Shown one piece after another: positions 25,269 through 33,511 of a DNA stretch of 64,000 nt. Source of the stretch: Candidatus Puniceispirillum sp. (GTDB taxonomy: Bacteria > Pseudomonadota > Alphaproteobacteria > Puniceispirillales > Puniceispirillaceae); the NCBI GenBank assembly GCA_028383305.1, contig JAOEVD010000011.1:1-64000 (forward strand). Reading direction: 5' to 3'. The notes beneath the pieces were generated by a model, which was not told the DNA's origin, ran no database searches, and saw only the letters and a list, made by a program, of their open reading frames with translations. Every line of letters starts with the position of its first letter. The first letter of the stretch is position 1. The translations under genes were made by a program, and so were the position numbers.

Positions 25269-25315
25269 TCATAGATAATTTTCCATAGAAGAACAATATT
25301 CCTATATGCGGAACT
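25269..25315 (-). promoter_or_regulatory. Tandem-palindrome operator and promoter of cupin-cupin-EamA operon
   Basis: On the minus strand: GTTCCGCATATAGGAAT (25315-25299), ATT, then GTTCTTCTATGGAAAAT (25295-25279), with the 20-bp period. TTGTTC (25297-25292), 17 bases, TATGAT (25274-25269) forms the promoter for the cupin at 25239. On the plus strand the same palindrome is followed by TTGTTT (25321-25326), 17 bases and TAGTAT (25344-25349), a possible divergent promoter for the Rieske ferredoxin at 25422, so this site may be bidirectional. Confidence 0.7.
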
Positions 25316-25421
25316 GGAATTTGTTTTCTCGAACAAGCTGGATTAGTATCTTGCTCCGATGTGGCGCCTCGGCTAGGAATGGGCGTTCAATTGTAATCTA
25401 TCGCGGTTTTGAGGGTTTGAA

Positions 25422-25742
25422 ATGACAGGTAGCATAGAGGTTTTGACCGTTTGTCGTAAAGACGAAGTGGCTGAAGGATCAGTGATCCAAGTGCAAAAGG
25501 ATGGTCTTGATTTGGCAGTCTATTGTGTCGAATCGGTATTCTATGTCACCGATAATTTATGCACACATGGTCCGGGCTATATGAATGAGGGTTATTTGGA
25601 CGGGCATGTGATCGAATGTGATTTCCATAATGGTGCATTTGATATCCGTACCGGCGAGGTGGTGTCGCCGCCATGTATGGTGCCGCTGAAAACCTATGCG
25701 GTATTGGATGATGCCGCCGAGGTGAAAATAGCAATTTCGTGA
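25422..25742 (+). CDS. Rieske-type [2Fe-2S] ferredoxin
   Basis: Small soluble electron carrier of 106 residues, the normal size for naphthalene/biphenyl dioxygenase-type ferredoxins. The cluster-binding motifs are C-T-H-G (residue ~46) and C-D-F-H-N-G (~66), spaced as in the family. It precedes a molybdenum hydroxylase large-subunit gene by 88 bases on the same strand, rather than an oxygenase. It could also carry electrons between the reductase at 15828 and the oxygenase at 11328. The pairing with a molybdenum enzyme is unusual. Confidence 0.92.
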   Translation: MTGSIEVLTVCRKDEVAEGSVIQVQKDGLDLAVYCVESVFYVTDNLCTHGPGYMNEGYLDGHVIECDFHNGAFDIRTGEVVSPPCMVPLKTYAVLDDAAEVKIAIS

Positions 25743-25830
25743 TCTGAGGCATCCCGAAAGGGCTGGGCCTTTTATGCGATGTTTAACCTGATGGTTGGGT
25801 TTCGGTCTGGCCTGCCAAGATGTGAGTGAT

Positions 25831-28143
25831 ATGGATATTAACGCAGATCAATCATTGGATAAAACCGCCGCCGGGCGAAGCGAGGATCGCCGATTCATTA
25901 CCGGCACTGGACAATATACCGGAGATACGCTTCCCGATAATGTGTTATTTGCCGAATTCTATCGTGCGCCGATCGCCCGTGGCCGGCTTGTCAGGCTGGA
26001 TTGCGGCGCGGCGCGAGCGCATGCGGGTGTTCATGCCGTCTTGACTGCTGATGATGCGGCTGATGATGGGCTGGCGTTTATGCCATGGACAGGCACGCCA
26101 AAGCGGGATGATGCCGGTGTTCCAATCCAATCGCAAAAACCGGTTCTAAGTGGTGATTTGATCCGCCATCTTGGCGAGCCGGTGGCGATGGTGATTGCCG
26201 AAAGCAAACAGGCGGCTTGTGATGCGCTTGAGATGATCATCGCTCAATTTTCAGGTGATAAGATTGCCGCGCTTGCAACCGATCCCAATCTTGACAGCCC
26301 GCTCGTTTGGGATAGCGGCACCGATAATATTGCCGCCATGCACATGGTTGGCGACAAGGCCGCTGTTGACGCCGCATTGGACGCATCGGCGCATGTGACC
26401 ACGCTAGAATTTGATATATCGCGGATTCTGGCCTGTCCGATGGAGATGCGTAACTCGCTTGGCTATGTTGATGATGCTGGCCGGCCCTGCCTTCGTACCA
26501 GCGGCCAGAGCCCGTTTGCGTTGCGCAACGAGGTGGCAAGCTATCTTGGTGTCACCACCGCTGATGTGCATGTGACAACGCCCGATGTGGGCGGTTCTTT
26601 TGGGATGAAAGGCGGCCTGTTCCGCGAAGATGCGGCGCTTGTCTGGGCGGCGCGGCGTCTCGGGCAACCGGTCTATTGGGCGGCCAGCCGCAGCGAGTCC
26701 TTCCTTAGTGATGACCATGCGAGGGGCGTTTGTGGCACGGCGCGCCTTGGGCTTGACGGTGACGGCAATTTCAGTGCCCTTGACGTCGATCTGAATGTCG
26801 ATGTCGGTGCCTATTTATCGCGGCGCAGCATGGGAATGCTGAATAATCTTGGCGGTATCGCTGGTCAATATCGTACACCCCATATCGCGGCGCAGTTGAA
26901 ATTCATCCATACCAATACCGTTTCTACGGCGCCTTATCGCGGTTTTGGTCGGCCAGAGGCAACCTATATCATCGAGCGATTGATCGAAAAGGCGGCGCGT
27001 GAAACTGGCCGTGATAAAATGGCATTGCGCCTGCAAAATTTGATCACGCCTGATATGATGCCGTACAAGACTGGCCTGACCTTCAATTATGATTGTGGTG
27101 ATTTTCCGCAGGTGATGACGGCGGCATTGGCGCTGGCTGATTATCATGGCTTTGCCAAGCGTCAGGCAGATTCGGCGGCGCGCGGCCGGCTTCGCGGGAT
27201 TGGTGCGGCAAATCCGATTGAGGTTGCGGGCGGTCCTTTGCGACAGGTGAAAAAAGATATAGCGCGGATTACCGCCCGTGCAGATGGGTGTATCGTGATC
27301 GATCCCGGTCTGATGTCGGTGGGTCAGGGGCACGAAACCGCACTGAAACGAATGGCGCAAGAACGATTGCAAATCGCCGCCAGCCAGATTGTCTATCGGC
27401 ATGGTGATACCGATCTTTTGGCGTCTGGGCGCGGCAATGGTGGTTCGGCTGCGACTGTGGTTGCCGGTGCGGCGGTCTCGCTTGGGCTTGATCAATTATT
27501 GGCTGAAGCAACGGCGCTGGCGGCTGAAATTATGCAATCGCCGGTCAGCTATGCCGATGGGTATTTTACCGCCAGATCGCCAGATACGCTAGACGCTAGG
27601 CAAACAATGTCTTGGGCGGAACTGGTCAGTCATAGTAATCAGCTGGGCGGGCTGCGTGTTGACAGCGAGTTTCTGCCGGATGCGCCGACCTATCCAAATG
27701 GCTGTCATATTTGTGAGGTTGAAATTGACCCTAAAACCGGCCGTGTTGAGATTGTCGATTATGTTGGGGTCGAGGATGTTGGCACGGTTCTGAACCGTGA
27801 TCTTGTTGAAGGGCAAATGCAGGGCGGGATTGTGCAAGGCATTGGTCAGGCGCTTGGCGAAATTCTCCATTACGATGTTAGCGGTCAGCTGCTAAGCGGT
27901 TCGTTCATGGATTACCAAATGCCGATTGCAGCCGATATCCCGCCGATTAGGCTGGCAACAGTGACGGTGCCAACAAAGGTCAATCCACTTGGGGCAAAAG
28001 GTGTTGGCGAGGCCGGAACCGTCGGGGCATTGGCGGCGGTTATGAACGCTGTTGAGGATGCGCTGGCAAGTGCGGGTGTGACGCATTTTGAGATGCCTGC
28101 CAATCCCTACCGCGTCTGGAACGCACTACAATTGGTGAAATAA
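25831..28143 (+). CDS. Xanthine dehydrogenase/CO-dehydrogenase-family molybdenum hydroxylase large subunit
   Basis: About 770 residues, the full size of the molybdopterin-cytosine-dinucleotide-binding subunit. It has the small a/b hammerhead domain (DRRFITGTGQYTGD onward, residues ~20-130), then the large domain with PDVGGSFGMKGGLF, PYRGFGRPEATYIIERL (equivalent to the AYRGAGR motif of form-II enzymes), SVGQGHET and the catalytic-glutamate motif KGVGEAGTVGALAAV near the C-terminus. It hydroxylates a carbon centre of an unknown substrate. No FAD (CoxM-type) or iron-sulfur (CoxS-type) subunit gene is adjacent, and a Rieske ferredoxin takes their place. I start at ATG 25831; GTG 25822 and an upstream start at 25795 are alternatives. 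Confidence 0.9.
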   Translation: MDINADQSLDKTAAGRSEDRRFITGTGQYTGDTLPDNVLFAEFYRAPIARGRLVRLDCGAARAHAGVHAVLTADDAADDGLAFMPWTGTPKRDDAGVPIQSQKPVLSGDLIRHLGEPVAMVIAESKQAACDALEMIIAQFSGDKIAALATDPNLDSPLVWDSGTDNIAAMHMVGDKAAVDAALDASAHVTTLEFDISRILACPMEMRNSLGYVDDAGRPCLRTSGQSPFALRNEVASYLGVTTADVHVTTPDVGGSFGMKGGLFREDAALVWAARRLGQPVYWAASRSESFLSDDHARGVCGTARLGLDGDGNFSALDVDLNVDVGAYLSRRSMGMLNNLGGIAGQYRTPHIAAQLKFIHTNTVSTAPYRGFGRPEATYIIERLIEKAARETGRDKMALRLQNLITPDMMPYKTGLTFNYDCGDFPQVMTAALALADYHGFAKRQADSAARGRLRGIGAANPIEVAGGPLRQVKKDIARITARADGCIVIDPGLMSVGQGHETALKRMAQERLQIAASQIVYRHGDTDLLASGRGNGGSAATVVAGAAVSLGLDQLLAEATALAAEIMQSPVSYADGYFTARSPDTLDARQTMSWAELVSHSNQLGGLRVDSEFLPDAPTYPNGCHICEVEIDPKTGRVEIVDYVGVEDVGTVLNRDLVEGQMQGGIVQGIGQALGEILHYDVSGQLLSGSFMDYQMPIAADIPPIRLATVTVPTKVNPLGAKGVGEAGTVGALAAVMNAVEDALASAGVTHFEMPANPYRVWNALQLVK

Positions 28144-28231
28144 TTCCCCGAAATCCAAATGCCCCGAAATCAATACCTCTTCGCCAATCGGGGGATAATC
28201 TGCTTGGTTGAGCCGGTGTGGAAAATTTTCT

Positions 28232-28269
28232 GTACCGCTATACGAGACACTGTTCCATCTCGCTTGACC
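28232..28269 (+). promoter_or_regulatory. Tandem-palindrome operator upstream of bicupin-EutA-TctB operon
   Basis: GTACCGCTATACGAGAC (28232-28248), ACT, GTTCCATCTCGCTTGAC (28252-28268). It is nearly identical over its length to the site at 32360-32396 and shares CCGCTATAC with the one at 13941-13957. TTGACC (28264-28269) could be the -35; a -10 at the correct distance (CATCTT, 28287-28292) is weak, consistent with an activated promoter. Confidence 0.68.
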
Positions 28270-28324
28270 CGCTCCTGTTTTTTAGTCATCTTAAAAATAA
28301 CAATGAAATTTAAGGAAACCCTCA

Positions 28325-29533
28325 ATGCCGCATGATATAGATAACATGGTCCATTGGCACGAGCCAAAGCCCGGTGAAAAAGCCGGTTATGGACGCTTTG
28401 ACTTGCCAAAATCTGACTATGATCAGTTTATGGAATCCGATGGTATTCCGATTGTAAGAGGTGTTGGTGTTTCCAAAGTGCAGAATTTGCCGCTTGTTGA
28501 CTGGCCCCGCATGGGCGGTCGTGGCACCTATATCCAGCTGCATGGCACCGAGGGCAAATGGGGCAATTATGTTGTCGAAGTGCCCGCTGCTGGTGCGCTG
28601 AATGTTGAAAAACATATTTACGAAGAAATTTATCTTGTTGTGGAAGGGCGCGGCTCGACCGAGGTTTGGCTTGAAGAAAACGGCCCAAAACATGTTTTTG
28701 AATGGCAAACCGGATCAATGTTCTCAATTCCGGTCAATGCCTATCATCGGATTGTGAATGCAACATCGTCACCGGCGCTGCTGCTTGGCGGCACAACAGC
28801 GCCGAATTTGATGAATTTAATTGGCAATCGTGATTTTATTTTCAATTGCCCTTACGAGTTTACCGACCGATTCTCGCCCGCAGCCGATTTTTATAAGCCG
28901 AATGATGATGTCGAACCAGATCCGATTCGCGGTCTTGCTATGCGACGAACAAATCTAGTGCCTGATGTGATGAATTGTGATTTGCCGCTTGATAACCGGC
29001 GCTCTCCTGGCTGGCGGCGTGTTGAACCGTTCATGACCGGCAATAAATTCTATCTTTGGATCGGTCAGCATGAGACTGGCAAATATTCCAAAGCGCACGC
29101 CCATTCGTCAGCCGCGGTTTTGGTATGTATCAAAGGGCGCGGCTACACCTATACATGGCCCGAAGAATGCGGTGTCAACCCGTGGCAAGATGGTCATGCT
29201 GATAAGGTCAAGCGGGTCGATTATGAACCGGTTGGCTTGGTCAGTGCGGCACCGGGCGGTGCGCGCTGGTATCACCAACATTTTAATGCATCTGATGGGC
29301 CGTTCCGCCTCACTGCATGGTTTGGGCCACATCATCCGAGCCTTGTTACCGGCCTGCCGCCGGGAGAAAAACAGATCGACTATACCGGCATGGATGTGAA
29401 TGAAGGGGGAACCTCAATTCCTTATTGGATGGAAGATCCAAAGCTTCGCAAAGAGTTCGAAGAAATGCTGGCCGAACATGGCCAAGAAAGTCGGATGGAT
29501 CCATCGCTTTATGAAAAACCAGCTGACAAATAG
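28325..29533 (+). CDS. Two-domain cupin (bicupin) protein
   Basis: Two cupin barrels in 402 residues. N-terminal barrel: VEKHIYEEIYLVVEGRG in motif 1 (one His, two Glu) and VNAYHRI in motif 2. C-terminal barrel: SKAHAHSSAAVLVCIKGRG (H-x-H, but Ser-Ser-Ala where Glu is usual) and ARWYHQHFN. It shares the plan of the bicupin at 12693-13808, but the ligand sets differ, so the two probably have distinct metals or substrates. It lies 57 bases before a EutA-like ATPase gene on the same strand, as the other bicupin is divergently paired with a EutA-like gene. Reaction unknown; a ring-cleaving or hydroxyacid-oxidising dioxygenase is conceivable. Confidence 0.85.
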   Translation: MPHDIDNMVHWHEPKPGEKAGYGRFDLPKSDYDQFMESDGIPIVRGVGVSKVQNLPLVDWPRMGGRGTYIQLHGTEGKWGNYVVEVPAAGALNVEKHIYEEIYLVVEGRGSTEVWLEENGPKHVFEWQTGSMFSIPVNAYHRIVNATSSPALLLGGTTAPNLMNLIGNRDFIFNCPYEFTDRFSPAADFYKPNDDVEPDPIRGLAMRRTNLVPDVMNCDLPLDNRRSPGWRRVEPFMTGNKFYLWIGQHETGKYSKAHAHSSAAVLVCIKGRGYTYTWPEECGVNPWQDGHADKVKRVDYEPVGLVSAAPGGARWYHQHFNASDGPFRLTAWFGPHHPSLVTGLPPGEKQIDYTGMDVNEGGTSIPYWMEDPKLRKEFEEMLAEHGQESRMDPSLYEKPADK

Positions 29534-29590
29534 CGCTGTCAGTATTGCTATGGGGTTTCAGCGCGATTTTGGAAGAAAGCATTTGCAGCC

Positions 29591-31072
29591 GTGACGACGA
29601 ATGAAAATACTGGCGGCCGCGTGTTTTTTTCCAGTGCTGAACGCAGCCTGATTGAGGAAGATGAAATTATCCTCAAGACGGTTGGCGTTGATATCGGCTC
29701 GGCAACGTCGCATATCCTGTTTTCCGAGATCTATCTCGAAAGGCTTGATACGCGATATATCGTCTCCAAGCGTGAAATCATCCATCGTTCGGAAATTTTG
29801 CTAACGCCCTATAGCCATGAGCAGGATATCGACAAGGACCGGCTTGGGCAGTTTTTCGACAAGCAATTCAAGCTAGCCGGCTTGGCACCTGATGATATCG
29901 ATACTGGTGCGTTGATTTTAACTGGTGTTGCGGTGCGCCGCCGCAATGCCCGCGCCATTGGCGAGCTGTTTGCCGCCCAAAGTGGAAAATTTGTTTCGGT
30001 CAGTGCGGGTGACGGGCTTGAGGCCATTATGGCTGGGCATGGTTCGGGTGCGGTCGGGTTAACCGGCGGTGCTGATAATGATCGGTCTATGGTGTTGAAT
30101 ATTGACATTGGTGGCGGCACGACCAAGCTGGCAGCTTGTGGTGGGGGCGAGGTAAAACATTGCTCGGCAATTGATGCAGGTGCCCGACTTGTGACGTTTG
30201 ACCAGCAGAATATCATCACGCATATCGAACCTTTTGGGCAAAAATACCTCCTACTGGCAGGGTTTGATCTGCGGGTAGGTGATCCGATTTCAGACAGTCA
30301 AAAATCCCTGCTCGCCGATCTTATGGTTGATCAGATTATGGCCGCGATGGCGGGTGATGAGTTGGAGGGGCTGTACCGATTGCCCCGCCTGCCTGCGGGC
30401 AATGACTATCGCCAGATTATTTTTTCCGGCGGCGTCTGTGAATATATTGCCAACCCCGAATTGGCGACATTTGGTGATTTGGGGCAGGCCATCGCAAAGA
30501 GTATTTCCAGCCGGGTTGCGGCGCTTGATATTCCCTATCAGGCAGCCAATCTTGGCATTCGGGCGACCGTGATTGGCGCGTCGCAATATACGGTTCAGGT
30601 CAGTGGCTCGACCATCTATTTCGATCCTGCAGATGTTCTGCCAATTCGCAACGTGCCGGTGATCGCGCCTGAATTGACGATCGGTGATGAGATTGACGAG
30701 GCAATTGTAAAGGCTGAAATCATCGCGGCGCTGGCGCAGATGAACTTGGCCGATCCGGATCAGCCAGTTGCGCTTGCGGTACCGTGGCAAGGCTCGGCAA
30801 GTTTTGCTAGGCTTCAGGGGTTTGCCCGTGCCGTTCTTGGTGGTCTTGAAACAGTCATTGGGCGCGGGCATCCGCTGATACTGGTTGTTCGCGGTGATAT
30901 TGCGGGTCTGTTGGGAATTCATTTTCGTGTTGAAGAAGGCTTTGCCGGTCCGATCATTTCGATTGATGGAATTGAGGTTTCAAATTTTGATTTCATCGAT
31001 ATTGGTGATGTTATAAGGTCAACCGGATCCGCCCCTGTGGTTATTAAATCTCTTATCTTTCCGTCGGAGTAA
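29591..31072 (+). CDS. EutA-like reactivating ATPase (no histidine tail)
   Basis: 493 residues, close to E. coli-type EutA length. Seen: TVGVDIGSATSHILFSE near residue 30, GALILTGVAVRRRNARA, VSAGDGLEAIMAGHGSGA, NIDIGGGTTKLAACGGGE, IFSGGVCEYIANPE, and FDFIDIGDV...VVIKSLIFPSE at the C-terminus. It is about equally related in plan to the copy at 13971-15716, but lacks the histidine-rich termini of that copy. GTG start at 29591 with a weak, distant SD. The gene lies in a bicupin-EutA-TctB unit. No cobalamin-dependent ammonia-lyase gene accompanies it, so its client enzyme is unknown. Confidence 0.87.
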   Translation: MTTNENTGGRVFFSSAERSLIEEDEIILKTVGVDIGSATSHILFSEIYLERLDTRYIVSKREIIHRSEILLTPYSHEQDIDKDRLGQFFDKQFKLAGLAPDDIDTGALILTGVAVRRRNARAIGELFAAQSGKFVSVSAGDGLEAIMAGHGSGAVGLTGGADNDRSMVLNIDIGGGTTKLAACGGGEVKHCSAIDAGARLVTFDQQNIITHIEPFGQKYLLLAGFDLRVGDPISDSQKSLLADLMVDQIMAAMAGDELEGLYRLPRLPAGNDYRQIIFSGGVCEYIANPELATFGDLGQAIAKSISSRVAALDIPYQAANLGIRATVIGASQYTVQVSGSTIYFDPADVLPIRNVPVIAPELTIGDEIDEAIVKAEIIAALAQMNLADPDQPVALAVPWQGSASFARLQGFARAVLGGLETVIGRGHPLILVVRGDIAGLLGIHFRVEEGFAGPIISIDGIEVSNFDFIDIGDVIRSTGSAPVVIKSLIFPSE

Positions 31073-31076
31073 TGCC

Positions 31077-31589
31077 ATGACTGAATCCACTCAAACGCCA
31101 GCTTTGGTCCGGTCGCCGCTTGTACCTCTCGTTTTGTTCGCTTTATCGGTGGGACTTGCCATTTGGAGTAGTGCTCTGCCAGAAATTCCAAGGATGATGC
31201 CGTTTCTTGTAGCGGTAATCACAGCGGTGCTATGTGTTTTTGATTTTCTGGCGCGAGGCAACAGTACCTTTGCGCAAAAGCTCGGCCATTGGCTGGGAGC
31301 GGATTTCAACAACCGTGAAATGAAGCATAACCCTGCAATCAAAGCTGAAGTGGTGATGCTGTTATGGATGGTACTATGTGTTGGCCTGATGATGTTTTTT
31401 GGCATTTTGCCAAGTATTTTTGTCTTTGTGCTGGCTTACATGCGTTATCAGGGTAAACAGAGCTGGCGCAATTCGCTTTTAGCCAGCATTGGCAGTTTGC
31501 TATTCGTGGTCTGTGTTTTCGAGATCCTGCTTCAATATAACTTATATCGTGGTGCACTTTTTGATCCGCGAGGTTTTGATGCTTGGTAG
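31077..31589 (+). CDS. TTT transporter small permease subunit, TctB family
   Basis: Membrane protein of 170 residues with four hydrophobic segments (about 15-32, 40-55, 90-122, 130-155), the TctB layout. It starts five bases after the EutA-like stop. Its partner TctC and TctA genes appear to be those at 32493-35006, which are separated from it by an isochorismatase-like gene on the opposite strand; this arrangement is unusual, as TctB normally sits between or after TctC/TctA. Confidence 0.85.
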   Translation: MTESTQTPALVRSPLVPLVLFALSVGLAIWSSALPEIPRMMPFLVAVITAVLCVFDFLARGNSTFAQKLGHWLGADFNNREMKHNPAIKAEVVMLLWMVLCVGLMMFFGILPSIFVFVLAYMRYQGKQSWRNSLLASIGSLLFVVCVFEILLQYNLYRGALFDPRGFDAW

Positions 31590-31599
31590 TAGGGCAAGA

Positions 31600-32292
31600 C
31601 TAGCCGCTGTAGGCTTCTAAATCGGCAGCGCTGATCAAATCGGCGTATTTGGCCTGACAGTCAAATAAAGCAATTTTGTGTGATATTGAAAATCGGTCAA
31701 AAACCGCATCAGCAATAATGAAATTGTTAATTTGGCGACTAAATGCATCTACGGCGCTGGCACGAACGCAGCCCGATGTTGTGCAGCCAGCTACGAATAG
31801 CCCATCACAGCCTTGGTTCGCAAACCATGTAGGAAACGTAGTTTCAAAAAATATGCTTGGCGCGGCCTTGCCAAACACCAAATCTTCTTTGGTTGGGGTA
31901 AGTTCAGTAATTATGCAATTACCATTTCCATTAATAGAAAATGGCTTCACATCCTCATCAGCACGCGCACTTTTTGGACTCTTTCTCCGCAGCCGCGTTT
32001 CACTGCGCCTGCTGTAGGCAATGGGCATCTTTGCCCGCCGTGCAGCAGTCAATGCTCTCTTGATAGTAGGCACAGTTTTCCAAGCTGATGGTCCGCAGGA
32101 AGTGCGCCTTTCAGTAGCTGCAGATACGGCATCAGTACCGGGCAGGCCACAAAAATCATAAGTCATATCAATTATGACAAGCGCGGGCCGTTTTGGCATG
32201 GGAAGCATAAGGCCATACTGGCTCACATTCAGGATCTCTTTATCCTGTTCTGTTAAAAGTGACTCCCACTGTTTGCTGAAATTACTTTGCAT
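31600..32292 (-). CDS. Isochorismatase-like cysteine hydrolase
   Basis: 230 residues of the isochorismatase/nicotinamidase/carbamoylsarcosine amidase superfamily. The catalytic aspartate is in ALVIIDMTYDF near residue 40; the catalytic cysteine in AGCTTSGCVRASAVDAF near residue 170. A ~35-residue N-terminal extension (FSKQWESLLTEQDKEIL) resembles the N-carbamoylsarcosine amidase branch. It would hydrolyse an amide or enol ether. It is inserted on the minus strand between TctB and TctC, and its base composition is more AT-rich than genes on either side, as for the next two genes. Confidence 0.85.
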   Translation of the reverse strand: MQSNFSKQWESLLTEQDKEILNVSQYGLMLPMPKRPALVIIDMTYDFCGLPGTDAVSAATERRTSCGPSAWKTVPTIKRALTAARRAKMPIAYSRRSETRLRRKSPKSARADEDVKPFSINGNGNCIITELTPTKEDLVFGKAAPSIFFETTFPTWFANQGCDGLFVAGCTTSGCVRASAVDAFSRQINNFIIADAVFDRFSISHKIALFDCQAKYADLISAADLEAYSG

Positions 32293-32359
32293 TGTGTCGC
32301 TGCTTTTAATTGTGCACTCATAAACTTGAAAAGATGACCTCGTTAAAAGGGGGCTTTCC

Positions 32360-32419
32360 GTACCTCTATGCGAGACAGTGTTCCATCTTGCTTGACCGTA
32401 ATTATTTTTTAAGTAATCC
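32360..32419 (+). promoter_or_regulatory. Tandem-palindrome operator and promoter upstream of second tctC
   Basis: GTACCTCTATGCGAGAC (32360-32376), AGT, GTTCCATCTTGCTTGAC (32380-32396), same 20-bp period. TTGACC (32392-32397) and, 16 bases further, TAATCC (32414-32419) could be the promoter. The element lies between the divergent isochorismatase gene and TctC. Confidence 0.7.
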
Positions 32420-32492
32420 TTATTCCTAAGCTAAACACAACTACTATTGCTTAAAGATTTATTCTAAATACTAAAATGAAAGGGAGGAAAAA

Positions 32493-33440
32493 ATGTTTAA
32501 CAGAATTCTCGCATCATTTTCGCTTATAGCGGCAATGTCGGTTGGGGTTGGATCTGCGGCCGCAGACTGGCCGGAAAAACCAATAAAATTTGTTGTACCC
32601 TACAGCACTGGTGGAGGTTTTGATACATATGTCAGGGCGATTGCTCCTGAAATGGAAAAAATTCTAGGTGTACAAGTTGTTCCTGAAAACATTCCGGGAG
32701 CCGGTGGTCAAAAGGGCTCAGCAACTGTTTATCGCTCAAAGCCTGATGGTTATACGATCGGTATCATGAATATTCCAGGACTAACGGTGCCTCCTTTGTT
32801 AGGAAAAAAAGTTGCATATAACCTTGATGACATGACTTGGATTGGGAACCTTGCCAAATCCACTTACGCAATTGCGGTAAAGGCTGACTCCCCCATCAAC
32901 TCTCTAGAAGAATTATGTTCACTTGGCCGACCAGCTAAATTCTCAGACACTGGCCCAACATCAACATCTTCAGTTACTTCGCAAATCTCGATGTCATTAA
33001 TTAATTGCCCAATTACAAATGTTACCGGTTACAAAGGATCCAGTGGGGCAACTGTTGCTGTGATGCGTGGCGAAGTTGACGCAACACTTAAGCCTATCTC
33101 CTCTCTTAGGAAATATGTGAAATCTGGAGACATGAAATTTATTGTTACGTTTGAAAACAAACCATCTCTAAAAGGCGTCCCGAGCTCCCGAGATCTTGGT
33201 CACGATGAGTTTGAAAAACTCACTCTATACCGTATTGTTGGAGCTCCCCCCGGGTTGCCATCAGATATTACCAAAAAGTTGTCTGATGCACTCTATCAAG
33301 CAGCAACATCAGCAACTGTTCAAGAGTGGTCTAAAAAATCTAAAAAACCATTAGAGCCACTTGATAGCGCTGAAGCTACGAAGATCATGGCTGAACTTTC
33401 CGGTTTCTACGCAAAATACAAATCTATTCTGGCTAACTAG
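32493..33440 (+). CDS. TTT transporter substrate-binding protein, TctC family (second copy)
   Basis: Periplasmic binding protein of 315 residues. A signal peptide (MFNRILASFSLIAAMSVGVG, cleavage near SAAA|DW) leads into DWPEKPIKFVVPYSTGGGFDTYVRAI, the classic TctC/Bug start. GGGAGG precedes the ATG. It is about 30 residues shorter than the first TctC and diverged from it, so it likely binds another ligand. Codon use is AT-richer than flanking genes. It is controlled by the tandem operator upstream and followed after 71 bases by a TctA gene that is disrupted in this sequence. Confidence 0.9.
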   Translation: MFNRILASFSLIAAMSVGVGSAAADWPEKPIKFVVPYSTGGGFDTYVRAIAPEMEKILGVQVVPENIPGAGGQKGSATVYRSKPDGYTIGIMNIPGLTVPPLLGKKVAYNLDDMTWIGNLAKSTYAIAVKADSPINSLEELCSLGRPAKFSDTGPTSTSSVTSQISMSLINCPITNVTGYKGSSGATVAVMRGEVDATLKPISSLRKYVKSGDMKFIVTFENKPSLKGVPSSRDLGHDEFEKLTLYRIVGAPPGLPSDITKKLSDALYQAATSATVQEWSKKSKKPLEPLDSAEATKIMAELSGFYAKYKSILAN

Positions 33441-33511
33441 CTTTTGATTTGTGAGGAGAGGCTAAACTGCCTCTCCTTGATAAATAGTTTCTCAAGGATC
33501 GGATCACTATT

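Noticed and set aside
25795-25830. Extended N-terminus of the molybdenum subunit (MGFGLACQDVSD)
   Set aside because: It would start without a ribosome-binding site and adds residues not expected before the conserved N-terminal region; ATG 25831 was preferred.
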